This document shows positions 46,599 to 56,689 of a stretch of DNA of 64,000 nt, piece after piece. Source of the DNA: Sorghum bicolor (Eukaryota > Streptophyta > Magnoliopsida > Poales > Poaceae); the NCBI RefSeq assembly GCF_000003195.3, contig NC_012877.2, forward strand, positions 13,004,839 to 13,068,838. Reading direction: 5' to 3'. Below the pieces are notes generated by a model. It saw only the letters and a list, made by a program, of their open reading frames with translations, was not told where the DNA came from and made no database searches. Numbering within the stretch: the first letter of the stretch is position 1; each line of letters starts with the position of its first letter. Both the position numbers and the translations under genes were made by a program.

Positions 46599-49240
46599 AT
46601 GAATAGAAGACATCTTCCAGGAAATTTTATTGACAATCCTGAAGCGTTATTCAAAAAAACAAGAGCCAAGCTCAAGAAGAGATCATCAACACTACAACAA
46701 GAAGCTTCATCCAATCATGAAGATCACCGGAACTTGTCTTCAGAGTTCGAAGCCATAGCGAACAAATCAATCCGCGAGTTCTCAGCTCCCACTACGGACA
46801 ACATCCGCACTGGACCTGCTGCAGAGATCGATGGCAACTTTGAGCTCAAGCCTGGACTTATCAACATGGTGCAATCCAACCAGTTCTGTGGGAAGGCACA
46901 CGAAGATGCTAGTGCTCATCTCCAACACTTCCTAGAGATTTGCAACACATTTACCATATCAGGAGTCCCCAGAGATGCTATACTACTTCGCCTCTTCCCA
47001 TTCTCACTGTTAGGGAGAGCGAAGCAGTGGTTCTACGCTACAAAGGAGAAGAATACTACGTGGGCACTCTGCTCAACAAACTTCCTGGCTAAGTTCTTTC
47101 CCATGGGCAAGACTAATGCACTCCGTGGGAAGATTACAAGTTTTCAGCAACAAAATGATGAATCCGTTGGGAGCGCTTTCAAGACTACATCCTAGAATGT
47201 CCCCATCATGGAATGGAGAGTTTGCTACTGGTGCAGACGTTTTATCATGGGCTCGGCAACCGTGCCCGAGAAACCATAGATGCTGCAGCTGGAGTAGCAT
47301 TCTTATCACTTACTATACCACAAGCCACAGCTCTTGTGGAGAAGATGGCGTCCAATCAAAGCTGGAATGAAGAAAGGATCCAGACATGCAAGAGAGGTGG
47401 AGGTATGCATCAGCTCAAGGTGGTAGACATGTTGTCTGCAAAGCTAGACCTGCTCATGAAGAAGCTCGATGATAGAGCTGGAGACAAGAAAGAAGTTATG
47501 CACATCTACGACTCTCACATGACTTGTGAGGAGTGTGGAGACACTGGACACTCAGGCAATCACTGCCCTGAGATGCTTGAGGATGTGAACTACATCATCA
47601 ACAACAACAACAACTACTACAACCGTCCTTAGCAAAATCAAGGTTGGAATCAACAGAGGCCCAACTACTCAGGTAATTATCAAGGTAATAATTCTTACAA
47701 CAATAATAATAATTTTCCACCTCTGAGAGAGTTAGTGTCTAACCAAGGAAATCTAATGGATAACCTATCTAAGAAATTGGCATCTAATGATAAAATGCTA
47801 GAAAATATAAATAATAGAATGGATAATTTCTCTACTGCCATCAAGAATCAAATTAGCTTTAATAAAATGATTGAATCTCAGTTAAATCAAATAGCTGCTG
47901 CTGTTCCTACTACTAACCCCGGTATACCATCACAACCGGAAGGATTAGAATCTGCAAATCTTGTAGACATGTTTGATGCAGGTAATAACTGGAGTAACCC
48001 CGTCACTGAGTTTACTACTGACCTTCTGCCGGTCAAGAGAGGTGATCCAGGACGCCCCGTCATCTCGATCGCCATCGGCATGGTGGAAATCCTAGAAGCA
48101 CTTTGCGACTTTGGCTCTAGCGTCAACATTATGCCTAGGGTACTCTATGAAAAATTCTTTACATATCCTTTATTAGAGACAACCATGTGTTTGCAGTTTG
48201 CAGATCAGGCGTTAAGTTCTCCAAAGGGAATATTGAAGAACCTTTGTGTCCGAGTTGGTACCTTATATGCCCTAGCAGACTTCGTGGTGATAGAGACCGG
48301 TAATGAAGAGAGGGCACCCATCATCTTAGGGAGGCCATTCTTGAACACCTTGGAAGCTGTCATCTATGCTAGTGCTGCCAAGATCAGTTTCTACATCAAA
48401 GGGAGAAAGGAGACATTTTTCTTCAAGAACAAGACTACACAAATCCTAGATCAATCTAGACGTGAACCAAGGAAGAGGACCAACAGGAGGAACAGGAACA
48501 AGCAAGTATGGACTGAGTCAGCTAAGATGGTCACTGCAGTTCATGGAGGCCAAGATCGCCAACTTAAGTCACCGTGTCTGACCAAGAAGGACGACCCAGG
48601 AATGCCAAGCATCTATTGCTCCATAAATGGATACAACTTCTACAAGACAACTTGCGACACCGGATCGGACGTCAACATAATGGCCGCAGTTACCTATCGG
48701 CTCTTGTTCGGAACCATGCTCCTAAAACCAACATACATTCAGCTCCAGATGGTAGATCAGACGTTTCGAGAGGTTAAAGGAACAGTAACTGATGTCCTAG
48801 TCAAAATAGATGATCATTTTATCTACACAGACTTTCAGGTTATTGACATGGGAGAAGATGAGTACGATGCGCCCATCATCCTTGGAAGACCGTTCCTCAG
48901 CACCGTTAAAGCAATCATCTACATTGGAACTGGAGAAGTCCATATGCACTTCCCCTCAGAGAAGGTACGCCGTTATTTTATTGACCCTAACTATATCGTT
49001 GAAGAATCTAAGCAGGTCAGAAAGCGACGCAACCGCAACCAGAGGAGGCAAATCATCAAGGATGGATAGGCAGACTATGAAGGAGAAGTTGTAAGGTCAG
49101 AAGACGTACAATTTAAACAGAATTATCCTGAGGAGAACGAAGCACCGAGTCAGGTGTGGAAAGAGAAGATAACCATACATGAAGAAGAGGCGCCGCCGGA
49201 AGTACCGACTACGCCACCCAACGAATCCCAGGACAATTGA
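46599..49240 (+). pseudogene. Element G gag with CCHC knuckle, tandem protease-like domains and acidic tail
   Basis: Starts at an ATG after the leader. In order: a Lys/Ser-rich N-terminus; the Gag core (LQHFLEICNTFTISG, LFPFSLLGRAKQWFY, to about 47340); the knuckle CEECGDTGHSGNHC (about 47525); an Asn-rich linker; a helical, possibly coiled-coil segment (about 47740-47890); protease-like domain 1 (CDFGSSVNIMP ... ILGRPFLN); protease-like domain 2 (CDTGSDVNIMA ... ILGRPFLS); and an acidic tail ending at TGA 49238-49240. Breaks: a 10-base deletion near 47170 that is absent from F; TAG at 47630-47632 where F has Gln; TAG at 49067-49069 where F has Trp. No RT follows. The unbroken design would be about 880 residues. 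Confidence 0.9.
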
Positions 49241-49721
49241 GAAAGAGGAGAGTCCCGTTCGGAGGACTTAAAAACACCGAACGCCTTGCCAAGAGGTAAA
49301 CTTGGTAGTTATCCTTTCCCTTTCAATTATATCAAACAGTTTACTAAATTAATTATGTTCATACTATCCTAAAAAGAAAATAAAAATGTGAAAAACAGTA
49401 AGCCCCATGTGAGTATACGAGTGACATAAAACCCATAAGTACATTCACTGTGGTGGCATTAAAATAAAATAAATATTTCTTTTATGCTTTATAAAATGAA
49501 AATATAAAAACAAGGAGTAATATTAAGGAGTCTCAACATGATAAAGGCTAGATATTTATGCTAACACTTAATCAGTTCCATAAGCTTTGTTGTCTATTTG
49601 AGCTCCACAGAATTTAAGAATCAAGAAGACTAGCAGACGGGGGACGTTCTAATCGCTGTCAGAATGCTGCTGACTTTCAAATACATCTCTGCCACCTACT
49701 AGCTACGTCAAAATTCAGCTT

Positions 49722-49737
49722 GGGGGAGAGCACCCCC
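49722..49737 (+). other. G-rich hairpin, internal polypurine-tract-like motif
   Basis: GGGGG-AGAGCA-CCCCC preceded by AGCTT, like the PPT at the LTR (AAGCTTGNGGGAG). The same motif occurs in element E (33983-33997) and in element F (near 37385-37405, minus). Confidence 0.6.
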
Positions 49738-50578
49738 ATTTATCCCGATAAGTATTTCTACCTATCTTTACACTTATATTATATTAGAATATAAATATAC
49801 ATAAACCAGGAAAAACCAAATAAAGATTTTGTGCCTATATAAATATATATCTTTTGCTTAGTGTGTTTAATAAATGAATAAAGTGGCTATGCTAATCTGA
49901 GTCTTAATAATAAAACTCTAGCATGGATATGATGAATAGTTGCTCTGCCTAATTTGCAAATTTTAAGTTCTCTCTCAAGCTTAGACATAACTGTTATAAT
50001 TTAAAGCTTGCTCTAGACCTAAACTTGTGGGATGAAAACTTAATCTGAAGTCTAAGTTGTTAACGGATACGATATGGGAAAGTTGAGCTGCTGTTTATCT
50101 GTTCCTAGAGATGCTAGAATTCTGGAGAATTTTATCTTTGAAAATCTTTAAAATATTGCATGATGAGTTCCTATATGATGAGAGTTTAAATTTCTACCAC
50201 AGCCATATATATATGCTTGCTAGACTTTGAGCCACACATTTACTATTTACTGCTTATGAGCATTGAGTGTGGTCAAGCTGTGTAGACCCTTAGGAGCTTG
50301 TCATGTGGTTAAATCAAGATTCACTTGCACGTTCACTCATATATGCTACTTCTACTCCGGAAGTACCATCCACATATATCCATCCATTTCCATCTCCACA
50401 ACCACCCAAAAAATATTCTACTCCTAATCCGGGAGAGAATAACCAAAAAACATTTCTGTTTTTCCCCTGAAATAAATGCTCAAGTTATGTTGTTACTACC
50501 ACTTGCTACAATATCTCAAGAGATGAGTGCTCTAAAAAAAAGAGAAAAGAAAAAAAAGAGATACGAGGAAATAAAAAG

Positions 50579-50675
50579 GGGCAAGTGCCCGGAACCTCGA
50601 AAGAAAAGAAAAAAGTGTGGCGAGAGGTAAAAATGGACAAGTGTCCGACAGTAGAATTAGGGGTACAAGATACCC
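50579..50675 (+). other. Group of conserved small stem-loops
   Basis: GGGC-AAGT-GCCC (50579-50590), GGAC-AAGT-GTCC (50635-50646) and GGGTA-CAAGA-TACCC (50661-50675) lie in a purine-rich setting. Equivalent units are present in F (minus, 36480-36550) and twice in E (44316-44415), with base changes that mostly preserve pairing. Confidence 0.6.
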
Positions 50676-51368
50676 ACCTGAGAGAAAAAGAAAAAAAGAA
50701 GAAGAGCATCTCATTCTCCTCACAAAGTTTCAAAAAGCAAGGAAGGTATGTATCCCCTCAAAAGAGCAAAAGTAGAATTAGACTTTCACCATTGTTATCA
50801 CCATCATCACCATATACCATTCATTCGCCACACATGCACATCTTGATTCGACTTGTTGACTTGTTTCTTTGGATCCATGGTTTGACTATACAATACATGT
50901 CTTGTAAGTATGTATATTCTATCTCCCACCTATGAGCTCCAGATATTAAAGCCTTATTAGAGTAGGGTGAGAGAGAAGGCAATGTCACTATGCTTCATAC
51001 CACAAATACCACATATTTTGAAAGAAGGCATTTACCATCACTGCCTTGGTAAGGATCCAGAAATACCACAAAAGAGAGATATGAGAGAGTCATACAAGGA
51101 ATCTCTGAGTTTTATTTGAAAATCTACAAAAACTCCAGAGCTATAACTGATCAAGAATAAGAGACATGACACTTGACTAGACTGTTCTATCTTTTAACTA
51201 CTCAAGACGGAAGTGACGGTTACAAGTCCCATGGCAAAAGGTAAAGTAAGTAAGTTTTATGTCTTGACAGTTTACTCTAACTCAGAGATGAGACCTTATT
51301 TAAGAGCATGTGTACCGTCAATTTTTAAAAGTAGTGCAACAACTTCTGATCCAGCGCTGAGATTATCA

Positions 51369-51406
51369 TTGCTCAGGGACGAGCAAGAGGTAAGCTTGTG
51401 GGAGTT
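51369..51406 (+). other. Conserved hairpin and polypurine tract before the 3' LTR
   Basis: TTGCTC-AGGGAC-GAGCAA (51369-51386) is followed by GTAAGCTTGTGGGAGTT up to the LTR at 51407. It is the same in element E (53131-53169) and element F (35720-35757, minus). The purine run next to the LTR is the plus-strand primer site. Confidence 0.7.
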
Positions 51407-53067
51407 TGTTGACGGTCCTTAAGTATCAAATTTAATTATCAAATAAACAAAGAAAAGGATCAACATGAAATCAACATCTAAACTTAGGGTTTTATCTGAT
51501 AGAATTCCATGAGTTTTGGTGTTTGTCTATCTCTGTAGGGGGTTATCAGGAAATAAGGAAGAAAGGCCCACACATCAGGATTACATAGAGATATTAACGT
51601 GCCGCGCAATTATCTTACATCTAGAAGACTCCAGAAGCCACGGGAAGGAAGCGGAGGCCGAACGGGGCCAGGCACTGGGCGCCCGCCCAGTTGCCCTGGG
51701 CGCCCACCCCCTGTTGGAGTCCAATCAGGACACTCTCTCGGGAAAGATCTCCACCGACCTAAAGGATCAAGGATAACCGTTCAATCAATGTCGGTTTGAT
51801 CCAACGGCCCATATTCACTTGAAGGGACTATAAAACCAGACCCCCTAGGCCCTGGAGAAGAGAGCCTCTCAACCCTAATTCATTATTCTCAAGGGAGAAG
51901 AAGCCCCTGATCAAGATTAGAGCCACCACATCAATTAGACATCTAGATTAGCATAGCTACATAGGATTAGAACTAAAAGGAGTCAATCTTCGATTGGTTT
52001 CTGGATCTGTCCAGAGGATTCTTGGTAATTCTCTAATTGTGCTTCTAATTGTTCTTCTAATTATCTTTGTTCTTCAGTATTATGAATATGACTTTGTTCT
52101 ACTTCATTATATTTCTTATGACTTTGCTCTACTTGTTTATGTTCAAGATTATATTGTTCTTAGTTTATCATAGTTATGTACTTGGCTTAGTTAGATTGGA
52201 TCTATATACATGCTTAGGATCGTATAGAGTTTATCCATCGGATCCATAGGTAAATGATAGATATTGTGTAGGCGTAGTGCTTATACCGTACTTATATGCG
52301 ATTGTACCCAATATGCCAGATCGTGGGGTAGTTCGTGATAGTGACAGCTTCGTTGATTCTTATATAGTCCCCGTCTCGTGTATTGGGCTGGCAGAGCAAT
52401 ATTATTACAGGGGAGTGATTGCTATGTTTCTCATTTACCATGCTAATATCACTATGCATGGGCGTAGTCTTGTCTCACAATGATTATTAAGTATGCTTGC
52501 ACTAACTATGATAATGCTAGACTATATAGTTGAGAATAACTTAGGAAATATTCTTGTAGTTCGTTCTAATTCCATGCTAATGACTTTCTAGAGTATCTAA
52601 TTGAGGTGCTTATCGTATTTGTTATGTGGCTAAGTTATGATCAGACTAATTATCTCTGTCACTATTTATTACTTCATATATCTTTTATGTGACACTTATC
52701 CCTTTATGAAAGCGTTAGATAAATGTTCTCAATTATACATGCAATGATAGATACTCAATCTCATATTCTATTCTGTAATCAATATAGATGATTGCTAATC
52801 CCTTCCCAGTGGTAAAAATATAAATAACGATACCTGGAATACTTCTCGGTTAAAATGCTACATCGGTATTAATCTGTGCGCTTGCAGGTCCCATTCATTA
52901 TTTATTTAGAAGAGCAATTGCATATTTCAATACCACGTCTCTCATATCATGCTGGGGATAACAACTTGGCTTAAGTGGTGTGAGGGATAGGTTTGGCATT
53001 TTTGGCACCGTTATCAGAATTAGAAAACTAAGTCTACTTTTGGTAATGATGTTAAGAATACCCAACA
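51407..53067 (+). repeat. Element G 3' LTR
   Basis: 1661 bases, TGTTGACGGTCC to AATACCCAACA, aligned with the 5' LTR throughout. Many of the differences are C/T or G/A, as expected for methylated DNA. Confidence 0.93.
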
Positions 53068-53072
53068 ATAAC

Positions 53073-53169
53073 TTAAAAACCCTGTAGTAAGAGGCATAAA
53101 AGTAACCCCTGTTTTCTTGCTGATTTTAGCTTTGCTCAGGGACGAGCAAAGGTTAAGCTTGGGGGAGCT
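53073..53169 (+). other. Element E 3' non-coding end with hairpin and polypurine tract
   Basis: Resumes element E after G. TTTGCTC-AGGGAC-GAGCAAA (53131-53150) and AAGCTTGGGGGAGCT lead directly to the LTR at 53170. Confidence 0.8.
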
Positions 53170-53461
53170 TGTTGACGGTCCTTAATGCTCACACTTAACC
53201 GTCAACTAGTCATGGTAAAGGACCTATATGCAAACAACATCCAAAATTAGGGTTTCATCTGACAGAATTCCACGAGTTTTGGTGTTTGTCTATTTCTGCC
53301 AGGGGTTATCAGGTAATGGTCCACACGTCGGGTTTACATAGAGATATTAACATGTACCACAATTATCCAACATCTAGAAGAGTCCAGAAGCTACGGGAAC
53401 GAGCGGGAGGCTGAGCGGGCCCGGGGGCTGGGCACCCGCCCTCCCCCCTTGGGTGCCCGCC
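53170..53461 (+). repeat. Element E 3' LTR, first 292 bases
   Basis: Matches the start of the 5' LTR at 28066, then stops within the second GC box where the LTR at 53462 is inserted. The rest must lie right of the window. Confidence 0.9.
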
Positions 53462-56400
53462 TGTAGCACCCGGTTTTAAGAACAAAACCAGATACACACC
53501 ATATGTGAGCCCAGGAAGTCAAATCTCACATATTGCCACAAATAAGGGTAATATCAATAGACAATGCTTATATATAACGAACTTATTATAAAAGATATAA
53601 CCTTAGATAGCAAACAGCGGAAAGACTCTCCGTTCTTCAGGCGAAAGCTCCAAATCCACAGGGACAACTGACTGGTTGAGCACAAGCCTAAACTCTTTTC
53701 CAAGCTTGCAATCTGGTACCCATCCGGGATTTTTATCCAAATAAAATGTAAAGGCAAGCGTAAGTACATCTCGTACTCAGCAAGAATAACATAGGGTTTA
53801 TAAGGCTCAAAGGCTAGACACTGGTTGAACAGCATGTCGCTTTTAGTTGTCACAATTTTAGCATATGAGTAGCATCAAGTTGTCAAGTCCCAAAGTAAAC
53901 TCATGATCAGGTAAAATGAATAAAGAATAGCATAAACAACATATTATCAACAATAACTTCAATAATTTGCCATTAGATATCATTTATTCTGTATTGGTCC
54001 AAGGCCGCTCGTGACCGTGAGCACGGCTGATATATCAGTTTTACACTCTACAGAGGTTGTACAGTTTCACTGTGAGTCGTGATTTACCCTTTCGCCCGAG
54101 GTCATGAGTCTCTAAACCCCCTTTCTAGGGAGGCCGGCAGGGTTCACTATAAAGCCTTTCAAAGGTTCGTCTAACAAGTTAGGGCCGCTAGGTTTCGTTA
54201 GTCAGTCCGTGTGACTCACCCGCAGGAATCCACGGTCTGCTATCCCCCACTTGCGCCACAAGGGTAACCACTAACAAGCTAGAAAAGGTCCTCATACTGA
54301 GCTAAAGCCAGAGCCATGTAGCCCTCACAGTTGTACTGTATGTCTCGGATGGTCAGATACAGATAAGTCCTTATGGAGAGAAACTAGAGCACCATAAGAT
54401 AGCCCAATGCTCCAGCCCTCTTTTCCAAAGTTGCTAAAAAGTCCTCTTTTAATGTTTATTGCATATTCCATTAATCAAATTACAAGATCATGGTTTAGTG
54501 GAGCACTAGCATAAGCTACCCAATGCAAAACCATAGGTGACAAGGTCTAAGATCAATACTAGGAAATCCTTAACAAGGAGACACATGCAATATGAATTGT
54601 GTGATTAAAGTTATTAGAAAACAAGGATGATCCCATGCTATACTTGCTTTGAAACTCAGATCCTTCTTTTAGTTCCAAAACTTCTACTATCAGCTTCTGG
54701 ATCACCACGTAAAAGCTCACCGTCTAAACTCAGTCATCACATCAACAGCAATCATCCAGAGGCAATCATACAAAGCAAACAAACCTATAATTAGAACAAT
54801 ACACCAACAGTAGAAAATAAAGATGAAAAGTTTATAAAACAAATCTACATCACAATACGATCACCCAGACGTAAAGATCACGAAAATCGGAGCTATAACG
54901 AAGAAGTTATGATTTTCCTAAGATTTCCTTTAATAAAATAATTAATTAAATAGGATCACGAAAATAAAAAGTTGTAAACTTGTAAAACAGTGAGACTAAC
55001 ATGTAGATCTTGTGATTACGAATCTAACGCAATTTGAATGGATTAAAACGGAGTTAAAACAAAGAAAATTTGACCTAAACAAGTAAGTGTATTTCTTTTG
55101 TATTTCTAGATTTATTTTTTTATAGAAAAACGGACATAATACATGACATCATCTGATGTCATCAAGCTAGTTAGACATTATAGAAGCGCACAGAGGCAGA
55201 GCATGTGCATGGTGCTCGGGCGGTGCTTCTTACTGGTTCTTACTGGGAGAGTGAAAACGTCTCTGGTTGGCTATAGGGAGGAAACAAAAAAATAATTAGG
55301 TCTATCAAAACGTTGATTACCGAAAACGCTAATGGACAGGATTATAGGATTATCATTAGCGTATATAGGGAGAGAACGTACATAGGATCAGAACTCAAAT
55401 TATTAGATGGAAAAGAGAAACACCTGCTTGTCAAATCACCTTTGGACAACAGCTTGATCATCCGATAGCCCTGCTCGTAGGCCGGTCGTTGGCTGCTCCA
55501 ACTCAACGAAGTTTGCTGAGGACTATCCAAGCACGCCATCGTCTCGCATCCTCTCGAGATATATAGATGATGGCCAGCCGGTTCAGCAAACATAGAACGA
55601 TGACGAACGACAGACGACAGCCGGCTTCGACTTCCCAAATATGTGGTGCACCGTTGATACATAGACGATGATAACATCGGTGACGCACAGAGGTTTGAGA
55701 TGATGATGATCACGTTGTAGAGAAAGAAAGAGAAAAAAATAAGTTTATTTTACTACCTTAGGAATTCTCAAATTAGAGGCTTCCTATATGGTAGTCTTTG
55801 GTGTGCGTTGCCTAAGGGGTTGGTACACATATATAGGGAGAAAAACTCCCCACCTCCACGTCAACTAGCGATATGATACTAATTGATTTGCAACCTTCCA
55901 CATTTACTAATGGGCCTAAATAAACATTAAAGCCCATTAATAAATAAAGACATGGTCTTTGGGATTTATTAAATTTATTGCACTTGAAATTTAAGCGTTG
56001 AAGAGAAAGAGATATTCTATTATTTTCGGAATTAATTAATTTCATGTATAGAACAATTCCAGAAAAGTCTAGAATTATTATTTAAGGCCCCGAAAAATAC
56101 TCCAGAAACTTCGAAAATTCAGAGAAAATTCTCAAAGCTATTATGGAATATGAGGAACCCAAATAAAGTGTTTGGAGCTCATGATGAGATAATATGGAGC
56201 ATCTAAAAGTTAGATTATGCTCACGGAAAAGACCGGAAAATTTTCCGAAAGTTTGCTTGATGAACAAGAAACTGAAAGGAGTGACTTAGGTTTGAAAGAA
56301 AAGATTCTGAGAGACTTTTAATGAAATCTTGATCTGAGAGACAAGGAATTTGATTGTAGAAAAAGATAAATACGTACCGAAAAAGGAAGATCGATCTACT

Positions 56401-56689
56401 AAACGTATTTTAAAAAAATTTTTGCTTAGTCTCAACACACAAAGGAGCAACAAACAAACATCACATAAAACATATGTACTAGCATGTATGCACAACAACG
56501 TTGCTAAACCCTATGATGATTTTAATTTAAGAAAAAATTTATTTTACTGTATTTTCATGAGCCAAAGAATACAAAATAAATTTNNNNNNNNNNNNNNNNN
56601 NNNNNNNNNNNNNNNNNNNNNNNNNNNNNNNNNNNNNNNNNNNNNNNNNNNNNNNNNNNNNNNNNNNNNNNNNNNNNNNNNNNGTTACA
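53462..56689 (-). repeat. Tekay-related LTR (element H, 3' LTR) containing an assembly gap
   Basis: The plus strand runs TGTAGCACCCGG to GTTACA, with 100 N near its end. It is diverged from the other Tekay-like LTRs but keeps the conserved block (about 54000-54350). It is followed on the right by CTACCCCCCTTAAGA and CTCGTCCTCGAGATT, the same PPT-side sequence seen after the LTR at 60891. So it is the 3' LTR of a minus-oriented element. A TATATA box (minus) lies near 55830. Target sequence on the left is CCGCC. Confidence 0.85.
56584..56683. other. Assembly gap, 100 N
   Basis: Exactly 100 N, a conventional placeholder for a gap of unknown size. It falls in the AT-rich LTR stretch just before the LTR edge. 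Confidence 0.98.

Larger units (their letters stand above)
49241..51406 (+). other. Element G long 3' non-coding region with structured motifs
   Basis: 2.2 kb without coding potential. It carries a G-rich hairpin (49722-49737), AAGT-loop stem-loops (50579-50590, 50635-50646), a GGGTA/TACCC hairpin (50661-50675), a hairpin 20 bases before the PPT (51369-51386) and the PPT against the LTR. Purine tracts around 50530-50720 give spurious Lys-rich frames. Confidence 0.8.
44790..53067 (+). mobile_element. Element G: complete gag-protease Ty3 element lacking RT and integrase
   Basis: Two full LTRs (44790-46440, 51407-53067), a PBS, a gag-protease frame, a 2.2-kb non-coding 3' region with stem-loops, and a PPT. 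It is flanked by perfect duplications ATAAC (44785-44789 and 53068-53072). The total of 8278 bases includes no RT, RNase H or integrase. It is therefore non-autonomous by content and not through a visible deletion scar, and element F has the same plan. About nine differences in the first 185 bases of the two LTRs indicate a moderately old insertion. Confidence 0.92.
28066..53461 (+). mobile_element. Element E: Athila-like Ty3/gypsy retrotransposon with nested insertions
   Basis: The visible pieces are 5' LTR 28066-29249, PBS, gag/protease/RT/RNase H/integrase to 33833, non-coding 3' region (33834-34079, 43844-44789, 53073-53169), PPT, and the first 292 bases of the 3' LTR (53170-53461). Elements F and G are inserted in the 3' region, and an unrelated LTR (H) cuts the 3' LTR. 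The lineage call rests on the tRNA-Asp-type PBS, the long non-coding region after pol, and RT/integrase motifs of the Athila type. The coding region is broken in several places. Confidence 0.85.
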
